A program made the position numbers and the translations under genes. From SAR86 cluster bacterium (GTDB lineage: Bacteria; Pseudomonadota; Gammaproteobacteria; Magnimaribacterales; TMED112), in NCBI GenBank assembly GCA_023703555.1, contig CP097968.1, positions 331,451 to 395,450 on the forward strand: a DNA stretch of 64,000 bases. Direction: 5' to 3'. The notes under the pieces were generated by a model. The model was given only the letters and a program-made list of their open reading frames with translations. It did no database searches and was not told where the DNA came from. Positions within the stretch are counted from its first letter, which is position 1. Every line of letters starts with the position of its first letter. Positions 9,845 to 21,574 of this stretch are shown here, piece after piece.

Positions 9845-11215
9845 TTGAGAATTTCAAGATTCTGGAAATCAACATTTGGGTTCTCATTTTTAACTCTTCT
9901 TTCTAGAATTTTTGGATATCTGAGGGACTTGGTAATTTCCTCATCACTTGGAGCCAGCACTATTCATGACATATTTGTGGTAGTTTTTAGAATCCCGAAC
10001 GTTTTTAGAAGCTTTTTTGCAGAGGGTGCAATGTCACAATCACTTATTCCAAGCATTGTAGAGGCTAATAAAAACGTAAAAAATCTCCTCGATCAGATCT
10101 TTACATTATTACTAGTTTCGTTACTGCTTTTTGTTACTGTAGTTGAGATTTTTCCCGAAAGCTTTGTAAGAGTTTTTGCACCAGGTTTTGTTGCAGACGA
10201 ACAAAAATTTTCTGACTCAGTAGCTTTCTTAAGGATAATTTTTCCCTATATCTTTCTTATTTCACTGGTTGCTTTCTTTGGAGCTATTCAAAATTCAAAA
10301 AAGCATTTTCAAGTCTTCGCAGCAACTCCAATAATTTTTAATCTTAGTCTAATTATTTTTGCATTAAATGCAGAGCAGCTAGATTTACGGATTATCGGAA
10401 CATCGATTTTAGTTGCAGGGTCACTTCAACTTTTGCTTAATACTGTTTTTTCATTTCAACTTGGGTATTTTCCAAGACTTGTTTTTTTATTGAAGAAAAA
10501 TCAACTCAGCAGTTTTTTCAATAGATTTGTTCCAGCAATTTTTGCTGCAGGCGTTTACCAGCTCAATATTTTGGTAGATACAGTATTTGCATCTTTCTTG
10601 GTAACAGGAAGTCCAACCTGGCTTTATCTCTCAGAGAGACTTGTACAGTTTCCTTTAGGACTATTTGGAGTTGCTATAGCAATTGTTTCCCTTCCTGACT
10701 TGGCTGAAACTTTTAGTAAAAGAAATTTTAAAATCTTCAAGGAAAGAAGTAACAGAGCAATCCTAGCCTTAAGCATTATTGGTTTCACGTCACTTATATT
10801 TCTAGCTTTCTTTTCACAAGAGGTAATAAGATTATTATTTGAAAGAGGCCAATTTAATGCCTTAGATACTGTAAACACTGCAAACAGCTTGATAGCATAT
10901 TCAGTTGCATTACCATTTCTAATGTACAACAAATTTTATAACTCTGTTTTTTTTGCAATCTCAAGGACAGACTTAGTATTGAAATTAGGCATATTATCTT
11001 TGCTATTAAATCTAATATTTAACTATTTATTTATTTTCGTACTACATTTTTCACATGTAGGGCTTGCACTCGCAACGTCAATAAGTGTTTTTTTAGTATT
11101 TTTAACTGCACAAATTTTGGTAAATTTAAATGAGAATCTTAGAGATAAAAAAACACTAAATATAATCTTTACTTCTACTTGCGCAACCTTCGCTGCAGGA
11201 GGTTTTTTATTATGA
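9845..11215 (+). CDS. murJ: Lipid II flippase MurJ, C-terminally short
   Basis: MurJ (MVF family) moves lipid II across the inner membrane for peptidoglycan synthesis. The N-terminal part carries the family pattern SRIFGYLRDLVIS and FRIPNVFRSFFAEGAMSQS with the conserved arginines. The TTG at 9845, immediately after the msrB stop, is the only start that keeps the first helix complete. At 456 residues it is about 55 shorter than E. coli MurJ and stops inside what would be helix 13 of 14. The stop codon overlaps the ribF start (ATGA), and the ribF ribosome-binding site lies within the last murJ codons. Confidence 0.92.
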   Translation: MRISRFWKSTFGFSFLTLLSRIFGYLRDLVISSSLGASTIHDIFVVVFRIPNVFRSFFAEGAMSQSLIPSIVEANKNVKNLLDQIFTLLLVSLLLFVTVVEIFPESFVRVFAPGFVADEQKFSDSVAFLRIIFPYIFLISLVAFFGAIQNSKKHFQVFAATPIIFNLSLIIFALNAEQLDLRIIGTSILVAGSLQLLLNTVFSFQLGYFPRLVFLLKKNQLSSFFNRFVPAIFAAGVYQLNILVDTVFASFLVTGSPTWLYLSERLVQFPLGLFGVAIAIVSLPDLAETFSKRNFKIFKERSNRAILALSIIGFTSLIFLAFFSQEVIRLLFERGQFNALDTVNTANSLIAYSVALPFLMYNKFYNSVFFAISRTDLVLKLGILSLLLNLIFNYLFIFVLHFSHVGLALATSISVFLVFLTAQILVNLNENLRDKKTLNIIFTSTCATFAAGGFLL

Positions 11216-12087
11216 AATATATCCTAACAATAGGAAACTTCGATGGTGTTCATTTAGGCCATAAAGCATTAATAAATGAGGTGATATCACTATCTAAAAA
11301 AAGAAAATGTAGTTCAAAGGTTATCACTTTTAATCCTTATCCATTTGAATTTTTTAAGCTCAACAAAAAAAGAATTTTGAATCAGGAAGATAAAGACAAT
11401 ATCATCAAAGGTCTAGGCATAGACATAATAGAATACATTGCATTTGATGAAAAAATTAGAAGTCTAAGTGATCGTAATTTTTTTGATAATTTTTTAAAAG
11501 ATAGAACTGAAGCGATAATAGTTGGGCGCGATTTTAGATTTGGGAAAGATAGAGTTGGTGATATTCAGAGTTTACTGAAACTTTGCTCAGAAGCTGATAT
11601 TGATTTAATAGTATTTAACGACTTTGAATATGATCAACAAAGAGTTAGCAGCTCGAGGGTAAGAGAGTGTCTTTCAAATTCCCTCTTTGAAGAAACGAAG
11701 AGGCTATTGGGAAGACCATATAAACTTACCGGGTCTGTAAAAGGAGGTAAAAAAATTGGTAGGAAAATTCTTTCACCCACGGCAAACATACAAATTGATA
11801 ACCATGATTTTTGTTTTAGTGGAGTTTTCCTTTGCAAATGCGGTCTGGAAAAAGAAAAATTTTTTGGTATTGCTAATTTTGGTACAAAACCAACTTTTGA
11901 CGATCATAGCCAGTCATTAGAAGTAAATTTATTTAATTTCAGCGGAAATCTCTATGATAAGAAGCTAGAAGTTGAGTTCTTATGTAAAATAAGAGATCAA
12001 ATCAAATTTAATAATATTGAAGATCTTAAAGATCAAATACAAATTGACATAACAACTGCAAAAAGTTTAATTCCAAATTATGAATGA
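11212..12087 (+). CDS. ribF: Bifunctional riboflavin kinase / FAD synthetase
   Basis: RibF makes FMN from riboflavin and then FAD. Residues 1-170 form the nucleotidyltransferase domain ([10 protein letters not shown] with the HxGH site, [18 protein letters not shown]), and the remainder is the riboflavin kinase domain ([25 protein letters not shown], then LEVNLFNF). The ATG at 11212 was chosen over the upstream in-frame TTG at 11179 because it is preceded by a strong AGGAGG (11198-11203) and gives the canonical N-terminus [12 protein letters not shown]. This makes 291 residues. It overlaps murJ by four bases and ileS by eight. Confidence 0.95.
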   Translation: MKYILTIGNFDGVHLGHKALINEVISLSKKRKCSSKVITFNPYPFEFFKLNKKRILNQEDKDNIIKGLGIDIIEYIAFDEKIRSLSDRNFFDNFLKDRTEAIIVGRDFRFGKDRVGDIQSLLKLCSEADIDLIVFNDFEYDQQRVSSSRVRECLSNSLFEETKRLLGRPYKLTGSVKGGKKIGRKILSPTANIQIDNHDFCFSGVFLCKCGLEKEKFFGIANFGTKPTFDDHSQSLEVNLFNFSGNLYDKKLEVEFLCKIRDQIKFNNIEDLKDQIQIDITTAKSLIPNYE

Positions 12088-14812
12088 AAAGAAAGATCTA
12101 AAGCTGAATCTGCCGAATACAAACATTCCTATGAAAGCAGGTCTCAATAAGAGAGAGCCAGAATTTCTTGAAGACTGGAATGAAAGGAGCCTTTACAAAA
12201 AAATAAGACTTAGCAAAAAAGGGAAGCCAAGATTTATTCTTCACGATGGACCACCATATGCAAATGGAAAGATACATATAGGCCATGCCGTCAATAAGGT
12301 TCTTAAAGATATAGTCGTAAAATCGAAAAGTTTAGCTGGTTTTGATGCTCCATATACTCCTGGATGGGATTGTCATGGTTTACCAATAGAACAGCAAGTT
12401 GAAAAGAAAATCGGAAAAAAAAGAAAGCAACTTTCCAGAAAAGAATTTAGAGATTTATGTAGAGAATATGCAAGTGAGCAAGTTCTCCTGCAAAAAGAGG
12501 ACTTTATTCGTTTGGGTGTCTTGGGAGATTGGGAAAATCCTTACGTTACCCTAAACCAAGAATTTGAAGGAGATGCAGTAAATGCATTTTCGAGAATTTT
12601 TCATAATGGTCATGTTGAAAAGGGTTTTAAGCCTGTGCATTGGTGCCCTGAATGTGGATCATCGCTTGCAGAGGCTGAGGTAGAATATATTGACAAGATT
12701 TCAAATTCAATTGATGTAAAGTTTCCTCTTTCAGAAGATTCTAAGAAAACATTCAGCGATAGGATTTCTAAGAAGATAGATGGAGATGTAGAGATAGTAA
12801 TTTGGACTACAACTCCTTGGACAATTCCTGGCAATCAGGCTATTTGTGTAAATAAAAATCTCAATTATTCGATTTTAAATACGTCAAAGGGACATCTAAT
12901 AATTGCTGTAGATTTAATTCAAGACTGTATTAATAGATGGAAAACAACAATAATTGAAGATCTTGGCGAATTTAAAGGAGAGCAGCTCTTAGATCTTGAT
13001 GCTATACATCCTTTGTTTAAAAGGCGATCTAAAATTTTGCACGGGGATCATGTTACAACCGAAACTGGTACAGGATGTGTTCACACTGCTCCAGCCCATG
13101 GTGTAGAAGATTTTAATGTATGCAAGCAAAATGGAATTGAGACAATTAATCCCATTGGAAGCAATGGTTGCTACAAAAATGAAGTTGAGTTTTTTTCTGG
13201 AATTCATGTAAGAAAAGTCGATGAAGAAGTTATTGCAAAACTTGAAGATACAAACGCTCTCCTAAATCATGAAGCATATCATCACAGTTATCCACATTGT
13301 TGGAGACACAAGACACCGTTATTATTCATGGCTACCCCACAGTGGTTTATCTCGATGGAGAAATCTGGCCTAATTGATGGTGTAAATAGAGCGCTTAAGG
13401 ATGTAGAGTTTTTTCCTTCTTGGGGCAAAGAGAGGATGGAGATCATGCTCAAGGATAGACCAGACTGGTGTATATCAAGACAAAGAGATTGGGGAATCCC
13501 AATAACTCTTCTTTACAATAAAGAAACAGGTGATACTCACCCAAAACAAACAGAAATTTTTAATCAAGCAGCAAAACAAATTCAAAGTAATGGTATCGAC
13601 GCATGGGAAGAATTAGATCTAAAATTCGAAAAAGAAAATTTTGAAAAATCAAAAGATATCTTTGATGTTTGGTTTGACTCAGGGATATCTCACTTTTGTG
13701 TCATTGATAATTTGTACGGCCCTAATACGCAATCAGATCTGTATTTAGAGGGGAGTGATCAACACAGGGGTTGGTTTCAATCTTCTTTACTGACTTCAAT
13801 TGCAATAAAAGGACAATCTCCATATAAATCTGTTTTGACTCATGGCTTTGTTGTAGATAAAGATGGAAAAAAAATGTCTAAATCAATTGGAAATGTAGTT
13901 ACCCCGCAAGAGGTAATATCCAAATCAGGAGCAGACATATTAAGATTTTGGATTGCATCAAATGATTTCAGAGGTGAGATGTCTTTTTCAGATGACATCT
14001 TCAGTAGATCAATGGATGGATTTAGAAGAATAAGAAATACCATGCGTTTTATGGTTTCAAACCTTTATGATTATGATGACGACTTTAACCAAGAAGATAT
14101 TCTATTCCTTGATAAAGTTCTGCTTGATAAAGTACGACAGCTTCAATTGGAAATCCGCGATAACTATTCCAACTATAACTTTCACTTAATTACTTCAAAA
14201 CTTTTGAATTTCTGTGTCAATGATCTAGGAGGATCATATCTAGACATAATAAAAGATCGGCTTTATACCATGCAATCTCTTTCGGTTGGGAGGCGGTCAG
14301 CGCAATTTACGATTAAGAAGACATTAGACTTTTTGATTAAGGCAATAAGCCCTATTTTATCTTTTACGAGTTATGAATTCTATGAGGAACTTTATCCTAA
14401 GAAGGGACATGAAGTTTTCATGTTGGAATGGGATGAAATTAGTTTTGAGCTTAATGAAGAGGAAACTAAACTTTATTCAATCTTGAATAATTTAAGGGAA
14501 AAAGCTTATCAGAGGATTGAAATTGAAAGGCAAAAAGGAAAAATAAAAAATGCTCTTGATGCAGACCTTGAGATTTCAATAGTCAAAGAGCATTATGACC
14601 TAATCAAGCCACTTGAAGATGAATTAAACAAGTTTTTTATTTGCTCAAATTTAATCTTAAAGGAGGGGAAAGAAAATATTATTGTGGTGAAGTCTGATTT
14701 CCAAAAATGTATTCGGTGCTGGCATAAAGTTGAGACTGTAGGTGATGACGGGATATGTGGTAGATGTCATGACAATATGAGTGGAAATGGTGAAACTAGA
14801 TTTTATTTTTAA
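12080..14812 (+). CDS. ileS: Isoleucyl-tRNA synthetase
   Basis: Class I aminoacyl-tRNA synthetase charging tRNA-Ile and editing misactivated valine. The Rossmann fold has the HIGH motif at residues 66-69 and KMSKS at 598-602. The editing domain includes [13 protein letters not shown] and [12 protein letters not shown], and the C-terminus has two CxxC zinc knuckles (CIRCWHK and CGRC), as in the bacterial-type enzyme. Its 910 residues are close to the 938 of E. coli. It lies in the conserved gammaproteobacterial order ribF-ileS-lspA-ispH. Confidence 0.98.
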   Translation: MNEKKDLKLNLPNTNIPMKAGLNKREPEFLEDWNERSLYKKIRLSKKGKPRFILHDGPPYANGKIHIGHAVNKVLKDIVVKSKSLAGFDAPYTPGWDCHGLPIEQQVEKKIGKKRKQLSRKEFRDLCREYASEQVLLQKEDFIRLGVLGDWENPYVTLNQEFEGDAVNAFSRIFHNGHVEKGFKPVHWCPECGSSLAEAEVEYIDKISNSIDVKFPLSEDSKKTFSDRISKKIDGDVEIVIWTTTPWTIPGNQAICVNKNLNYSILNTSKGHLIIAVDLIQDCINRWKTTIIEDLGEFKGEQLLDLDAIHPLFKRRSKILHGDHVTTETGTGCVHTAPAHGVEDFNVCKQNGIETINPIGSNGCYKNEVEFFSGIHVRKVDEEVIAKLEDTNALLNHEAYHHSYPHCWRHKTPLLFMATPQWFISMEKSGLIDGVNRALKDVEFFPSWGKERMEIMLKDRPDWCISRQRDWGIPITLLYNKETGDTHPKQTEIFNQAAKQIQSNGIDAWEELDLKFEKENFEKSKDIFDVWFDSGISHFCVIDNLYGPNTQSDLYLEGSDQHRGWFQSSLLTSIAIKGQSPYKSVLTHGFVVDKDGKKMSKSIGNVVTPQEVISKSGADILRFWIASNDFRGEMSFSDDIFSRSMDGFRRIRNTMRFMVSNLYDYDDDFNQEDILFLDKVLLDKVRQLQLEIRDNYSNYNFHLITSKLLNFCVNDLGGSYLDIIKDRLYTMQSLSVGRRSAQFTIKKTLDFLIKAISPILSFTSYEFYEELYPKKGHEVFMLEWDEISFELNEEETKLYSILNNLREKAYQRIEIERQKGKIKNALDADLEISIVKEHYDLIKPLEDELNKFFICSNLILKEGKENIIVVKSDFQKCIRCWHKVETVGDDGICGRCHDNMSGNGETRFYF

Positions 14813-14814
14813 CA

Positions 14815-15267
14815 GTGAAGCCAACATACATTTTTCTTACCCTTCTATTTTTTGACTTAGTTTCAAAATTTGCTTTAAATTATTTTGAACCAAGTTCAAT
14901 GACACTTGTCCCAGGAATCCTTGATTATATCTTGATAAAAAATACCGGCATTGCTTTGAGTTTACTCAGCTCAGATAGCCTAGCATTAAAGTATCTGTTA
15001 TTAATTATCATCTTTTTTGCATTACTTTTTTTGTTCAATGAATATAAGAAGTCTGTGTCGTACAGACAAAAAATTGGCTTCTTATTCATACTCTCTGGTG
15101 GTTTAGGGAATTTTATTGAGAGGATATTCTTCGGTTCTGTGACTGATTTTCTTCATCTAAGATTTCTAGACACATCTTTATTTGTCTTTAATTTAGCAGA
15201 TCTCATAATTACAATAGGAGCTATAATTCTAATCTTTGAGTGGATATTAAATACAAGTGAAAAGTAA
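14815..15267 (+). CDS. lspA: Lipoprotein signal peptidase
   Basis: Signal peptidase II, an inner-membrane aspartyl protease that cleaves prolipoprotein signal peptides. It shows four hydrophobic segments, NTGIALSLL, GGLGNFIER and the catalytic aspartates D111 (GSVTDF) and D129 (FNLADL). The conserved GNxxDR motif reads GNFIER, with Glu in place of the usual Asp. The start is GTG at 14815, two bases after the ileS stop. It overlaps ispH by 11 bases; fkpB, often found between lspA and ispH, is absent. Confidence 0.95.
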   Translation: MKPTYIFLTLLFFDLVSKFALNYFEPSSMTLVPGILDYILIKNTGIALSLLSSDSLALKYLLLIIIFFALLFLFNEYKKSVSYRQKIGFLFILSGGLGNFIERIFFGSVTDFLHLRFLDTSLFVFNLADLIITIGAIILIFEWILNTSEK

Positions 15268-16195
15268 AGAAATAATTTTAGCTAATCCAAGAGGTTTCTG
15301 TGCGGGAGTTGAAAGAGCAATTGATATAGTTGAGAGATCTTTGGATCGCTACAGCGATCCAGTATACGTGAGACATCATGTAGTTCACAACAAAAATGTC
15401 GTCGAAAAATTAGAATCAAAAGGTGTAAGATTTGTAAAGGAAGTAAAGGAAATCCCAGATAATGCAATTGCAATTTTTAGCGCTCATGGTGTGAGTAAAG
15501 ATGTTGAGGATTCAGCAATTGCAAGAGACTTTAAATACTTTGATGCAACTTGCCCTCTTGTGACTAAAGTTCACCTCGAGGTAAAAAAACATGCCGAAAA
15601 AGGAAGAGATATTATTCTAATTGGACACAAAGGACACCCTGAAGTAATCGGTACTCTTGGAAGACATCCGAAAGGAAAAAAATCAAAAATTTTTCTGGTT
15701 GAATCTGCCAGTGATATAGAAAAGCTGTCCATTCGTAACACGAAAATTGCATTTGTAACTCAAACAACTTTATCTGTTGATGAGACTGCAGAATTAATTG
15801 GACTATTAAAAGAAAAATTTCCAAATATTATTGGTCCAAGTGCTGATGATATATGCTACGCAACACAGAATCGACAAGATGCCGTTAAGCAACTATCACT
15901 TGAGTGTGATTGTGTAATAGTCATTGGCTCAGAAACAAGTTCAAATTCAAATCGTTTGAAAGAATTAGCGGAAAAATGTGGTGCACAAGCATGGCTTGTA
16001 GACAGCGAAGAAAACCTTGAGAAAAGTTTTTTTAAAAATGTTCATAAAATAGGAATAACAGCAGGTGCCTCTGCTCCCGAATACATTGTTCAAGATGTAA
16101 TAAAATATTTAAAGAAGCTAGGATACAAATCTTTGAGAAATCTTTCAGATAATAAGGAAACAATTAGCTTTAAACTTCCAAAAGAACTAGCATGA
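15257..16195 (+). CDS. ispH: 4-hydroxy-3-methylbut-2-enyl diphosphate reductase
   Basis: Last enzyme of the MEP isoprenoid pathway, an iron-sulfur protein that gives IPP and DMAPP. The three cluster-binding cysteines are visible: C15 (PRGFCAGV), C99 (DATCPLV) and C200 (DDICYATQNRQ). Other motifs are HHVVHN and FSAHGVS. GTG start at 15257 inside the end of lspA; 312 residues, normal length. It overlaps the next gene by four bases (ATGA). Confidence 0.97.
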   Translation: MKSKEIILANPRGFCAGVERAIDIVERSLDRYSDPVYVRHHVVHNKNVVEKLESKGVRFVKEVKEIPDNAIAIFSAHGVSKDVEDSAIARDFKYFDATCPLVTKVHLEVKKHAEKGRDIILIGHKGHPEVIGTLGRHPKGKKSKIFLVESASDIEKLSIRNTKIAFVTQTTLSVDETAELIGLLKEKFPNIIGPSADDICYATQNRQDAVKQLSLECDCVIVIGSETSSNSNRLKELAEKCGAQAWLVDSEENLEKSFFKNVHKIGITAGASAPEYIVQDVIKYLKKLGYKSLRNLSDNKETISFKLPKELA

Positions 16196-17424
16196 CAAAA
16201 AAAGTGGCTGTTATAGGAGCAGGGATATTAGGTATCAATACTGCTTATTTTCTTGCAAAGAAAGGTATGCATGTTTCTGTCTATGATTCAAATAGGTACG
16301 CAGGGATGGAGACGAGCTATTCAAATGGAGCACAAATAAGTGTCTGCAACTCAGAGACCTGGACGCAGTGGGAAAATGTATCTAAAGGTATTCAGTGGAT
16401 GTTTAAAGATGATGCACCACTGCTATTTAACCCAATTCCAAATTTGCTTGATCCAAAGGGAACTTATAGCAAATACATGTGGATCTTAAATTTCTTTCTT
16501 ACGACAGCTCTTGGTAGGTATAAAAAAAATTCTGAAAATGCATTTTTAATTTCTTTAAAATCTAGAGATCTTTATTTCAAGATTGCAGATGAGGAGGGAA
16601 TTGAATTTGATCTTTTGAAAAAAGGAATTATCCATTTTTATAATTCACAAAATGATTTAAAGAAAGCAATCTCAAAAAAGAGGTGGATAGAGAGTATGGG
16701 CTGTGAATGGGAAGTTCTTAGCCAGGATAAGATTTTTGAGATTGAACCTTCTCTGAGGGGCAATAATGGAATAGTGGGTGGCATTTATACTAAATCTGAT
16801 GCTACAGGAGACATTCATAAATATTGCATTAACCTATCGGAAGTTCTTAAAAAAAAATATGAAGTAAACTTTCATTTTCAAGAAGAGGTTCAAGATATTA
16901 TAGGCGATAAAGTAAAAACAGTTGTGACTAAAGAAGGAAATCAAGATTTCGATTCAGTGATTATTTGTGCTGGAGTGGAAACACAGAGATTTGCAAATAA
17001 ATTTGGAGACAACTTTCGAATCTATCCTGTGAAGGGCTACTCAGTAACTATAGATTTAAAAGATGATCTTTCCAGATCAGCTGCACCATTTGTATCATTA
17101 CTTGACGATCCAAATAAGCTTGTCGCATCAAGACTTGGCAATAAGCTTAGAATTGCTGGAACTGCGGAATTAGCAGGATATAACAAAGATATTAGGGCTA
17201 ATAGAATTAAGCCACTTCTTAATTGGGTAGAAAAACTTTTTCCAGAGGTAAAAATTGATAATTACACTCCTTGGGCTGGATTAAGGCCAATGTCTTCAGA
17301 TATGGTGCCTATTATAAGAGAATCAAAAAAACAAAATATCTTCTATAATTCTGGTCATGGGCATCTTGGTTGGACCATGGGGACATACTCAGGAAAATTA
17401 GCAGCAGATTTAATAGAAACCTAG
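16192..17424 (+). CDS. FAD-dependent D-amino-acid dehydrogenase-like oxidoreductase
   Basis: DadA/DAO-type flavoprotein that probably deaminates a D-amino acid and passes electrons to the respiratory chain. The N-terminus has the FAD fold GAGILGINTAYFLAKKG with an acidic end (YDSN), the ETSYSNGAQIS segment resembling DadA, and the C-terminal PWAGLRPMSSDMVPII and SGHGHLGWTM FAD/substrate segments. The 410 residues fit DadA. The substrate is not proven by sequence. It follows ispH with an ATGA overlap and precedes ampD and ampG, which suggests a link to D-amino acids released by cell-wall recycling. Confidence 0.82.
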   Translation: MTKKVAVIGAGILGINTAYFLAKKGMHVSVYDSNRYAGMETSYSNGAQISVCNSETWTQWENVSKGIQWMFKDDAPLLFNPIPNLLDPKGTYSKYMWILNFFLTTALGRYKKNSENAFLISLKSRDLYFKIADEEGIEFDLLKKGIIHFYNSQNDLKKAISKKRWIESMGCEWEVLSQDKIFEIEPSLRGNNGIVGGIYTKSDATGDIHKYCINLSEVLKKKYEVNFHFQEEVQDIIGDKVKTVVTKEGNQDFDSVIICAGVETQRFANKFGDNFRIYPVKGYSVTIDLKDDLSRSAAPFVSLLDDPNKLVASRLGNKLRIAGTAELAGYNKDIRANRIKPLLNWVEKLFPEVKIDNYTPWAGLRPMSSDMVPIIRESKKQNIFYNSGHGHLGWTMGTYSGKLAADLIET

Positions 17425-17444
17425 CCTTGCATTAGAATATAAAA

Positions 17445-17972
17445 ATGCATTTGAATTTTGAAAGTGGGCGTTTAACAGATGTCGTATTCCATGCCTCACC
17501 AAATCACTCAAAGAGGAGCTCTCAAGTAGAGCTAGTTGTAATCCATTGCATAAGTTTACCTCAGGGAGAGTACAATAACGACAACGTTGAAAAACTTTTT
17601 CTAAATTCTCTAGATTCAAGACATCATAAATCTTTCCTAGGTTTAAAGAAGCTAAATGTCTCATCACATATCTATATAAAACGTACTGGGGAAATTTTAC
17701 AGTTTGTGCCCTTTAATCGAGTTGCTTGGCATGCTGGAGTATCATCATTTAATGGAAGAGAAAATTGTAATGAGTTTTCCATCGGCATAGAGCTGCAAGG
17801 GAGTGTAGATCAATCATTTGAAGAAGCACAATATAAGGCATTAAATGAAATTATTAAAATTCTTAAAAGCTCATTTCCCTTGAAAGCAATTGTTGGACAC
17901 TCAGATATTGCACCCACCAGAAAGACTGATCCAGGCCCTTGGTTTGATTGGGAAAAAATTATAAAAATATGA
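17445..17972 (+). CDS. ampD: 1,6-anhydro-N-acetylmuramyl-L-alanine amidase
   Basis: Cytoplasmic zinc amidase of peptidoglycan recycling that removes the peptide from anhydro-muropeptides. Zinc and catalytic residues of the amidase_2 fold are visible: H34 (VVIHCISLP), H152 (VGHSDIAP) and D162 (KTDPGPWFDW), with the AWHAG loop near 94-98 and FSIGIELQGS. There is no signal peptide, as expected for AmpD rather than the periplasmic amidases. Length 175, close to E. coli AmpD (183). It overlaps ampG by four bases. Confidence 0.93.
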   Translation: MHLNFESGRLTDVVFHASPNHSKRSSQVELVVIHCISLPQGEYNNDNVEKLFLNSLDSRHHKSFLGLKKLNVSSHIYIKRTGEILQFVPFNRVAWHAGVSSFNGRENCNEFSIGIELQGSVDQSFEEAQYKALNEIIKILKSSFPLKAIVGHSDIAPTRKTDPGPWFDWEKIIKI

Positions 17973-19516
17973 TCGATGTACTTAAAAAGACCCCAATAAA
18001 CTTCATCTTTTTAGGAATTTCTGCTTCATTGCCGTACTTTGTTACTGGAGCTGGTCTGACGAGATGGTTAAGAACAGAAGAAATTGGACTTGCCGAGATT
18101 GGATGGTTATCTCTAGGTGGTTTAATCGTGGCGATCAATTTTGTTTGGGCGCCGTTTATTAACTCATTTAAAATACCAATTCTTTATGATTTATTAGGCT
18201 TAAGAAGAAGCTGGTTAGTATTTTCACAATGGATTCTGGCTATTCTAGTCTTTTCACTATCATTAATTGATCTAAAGGTCGACTTCAGCGCGCTCATCCT
18301 ATTTATTATGTTAATTTTTTTCTTTGGATCAGTTCAAGATATTTCACTTGATGCGTACAGAGTTGAATATGATAAGTTTAATGAAGTATCAACACTAGCA
18401 AGTTCATATATCATAGGCTGGAGGATTGGTTCGTATCTTTTAGGAAGCTTAATTTTCTCTCAAGAAGGAATTCTTTCTTGGCTAGAAATTTTTAGAGTAA
18501 TAGCTCTTTTATTGATTTTGCTTTCAAGTATTTCATTTTTATCAAAAAGAGTTGATGAAGTTGCCATAAATAAATTTAATTACAGTGAGTTTTTTGATGC
18601 AATGAAAAATTTAATTTTGCGAAAGGATTTTGTGATTGTTCTAATTTTTATTGCTTTTTATAGGGTCTCAGATACGGTTCTTGGCTACATGGCTTATCCT
18701 TTATACACCGATTTAGGTTTTTCGGGAGCAGAACTCGCCTACAAAAATCTTGGAAATTTTATTGCAACTTTCTTTGGGGCTTTTTTAGCTGTAAAAGTAA
18801 TTCAAAAAACAACTGTAATTAGAGCCTTATTTTTTGGTTCAATTTTGATTCTTTCCACAAATGTTCTTTTTAGTTATTTATTTCTATACCCATCGTTTAC
18901 CAATCTAATTACAATTAATTTTGCAGATACCATTGCACAGGCGTTTGCTACCGCTTGTTTTTTAGCGTATCTGGTATCTCTAATCGATAGAAGCTTTACG
19001 GCAACTCAACATGCATTATTTACATCCTTAATGTTAATTCCAGGATACCTATTTAGGGGATACTCTGGTGTATTAGTAGAACAAGTTGATTATTATAATT
19101 TCTTTATAATTTGTGGCTTCATTGGAATACCTTCAGTGATAATTTCATTTTATTTTCACCGAGGCTCAGCAAGAGATACTAAATCTATACTTAAATTGAT
19201 TACGATTGCTTTTGCAATTTCTATTGGATTACTTTCACTGTTTTCTTTTGAAGGGCAAGTTTTTGTTAACGACAGTTTATTACATTTGGGGACATATTTT
19301 GCGTTGACTTTGGTTGCCCTTGTCTCAAGATCACAAACAAATATTTTTTTAATATGTACTACTATTTTTATATTTAGCTTTGGCCTTGAAACAGCACAGT
19401 TTTTCACAAATTTTAGAAGTTTTGAGTTTTTTGATATTTTCGCAAACTTTTTGGGAATCGTTTTAGCATACTTTTGTTTTTATTTTTTTCAAAAAAACTT
19501 GAAAAATACACTCTAA
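17969..19516 (+). CDS. ampG: AmpG-like muropeptide permease with C-terminal VanZ-like domain
   Basis: Inner-membrane MFS permease that imports GlcNAc-anhydromuropeptides for recycling. Residues 1-400 form an MFS transporter with the AmpG start pattern (FLGISASLPYFVTGAGLTRWL, then WAPFINSF). From about residue 405 the protein continues with four more hydrophobic segments and a VanZ-type signature: D435, H439, Y443, then ETAQ (E474, Q477), R483, D489, AN at 492-493 and G496. The ATG at 17969 overlaps the ampD stop (ATGA) and is preferred to the upstream TTG at 17948. The family assignment of the first part follows from the sequence and from the ampD neighbour; the VanZ call is by motif. Confidence 0.83.
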   Translation: MIDVLKKTPINFIFLGISASLPYFVTGAGLTRWLRTEEIGLAEIGWLSLGGLIVAINFVWAPFINSFKIPILYDLLGLRRSWLVFSQWILAILVFSLSLIDLKVDFSALILFIMLIFFFGSVQDISLDAYRVEYDKFNEVSTLASSYIIGWRIGSYLLGSLIFSQEGILSWLEIFRVIALLLILLSSISFLSKRVDEVAINKFNYSEFFDAMKNLILRKDFVIVLIFIAFYRVSDTVLGYMAYPLYTDLGFSGAELAYKNLGNFIATFFGAFLAVKVIQKTTVIRALFFGSILILSTNVLFSYLFLYPSFTNLITINFADTIAQAFATACFLAYLVSLIDRSFTATQHALFTSLMLIPGYLFRGYSGVLVEQVDYYNFFIICGFIGIPSVIISFYFHRGSARDTKSILKLITIAFAISIGLLSLFSFEGQVFVNDSLLHLGTYFALTLVALVSRSQTNIFLICTTIFIFSFGLETAQFFTNFRSFEFFDIFANFLGIVLAYFCFYFFQKNLKNTL

Positions 19517-19528
19517 ATACTAGATAAT
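19498..19528 (+). promoter_or_regulatory. Candidate promoter of groES-groEL
   Basis: CTTGAAA at 19498-19504 matches the heat-shock sigma-32 -35 element and also a sigma-70 -35 (TTGAAA). GATAAT at 19523-19528 is a sigma-70-like -10 at 18 bases; no CCCCAT-type sigma-32 -10 is visible. The site lies just before the groES ribosome-binding site and overlaps the 3' end of ampG. Confidence 0.35.
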
Positions 19529-19553
19529 CTCTAAGTTATTGGAGGGTACTCAA

Positions 19554-21493
<1,940 letters not shown>

Positions 21494-21510
21494 GAAAAAA
21501 AAACGCATTT

Positions 21511-21538
21511 AAAGGGAGCTTTTTGCTCCCTTTTTTTT
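21511..21538 (+). terminator. Intrinsic terminator after groEL
   Basis: A GGGAGC stem (21514-21519) pairs with GCTCCC (21525-21530) around a T-rich loop; flanking A/T extends the stem, and a run of eight T follows at 21531-21538. It lies 18 bases after the groEL stop and is the clearest rho-independent terminator in the window. Confidence 0.9.
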
Positions 21539-21574
21539 GGTTCTGAACTAGAATATGTCCATAGGGAGAAGTAA

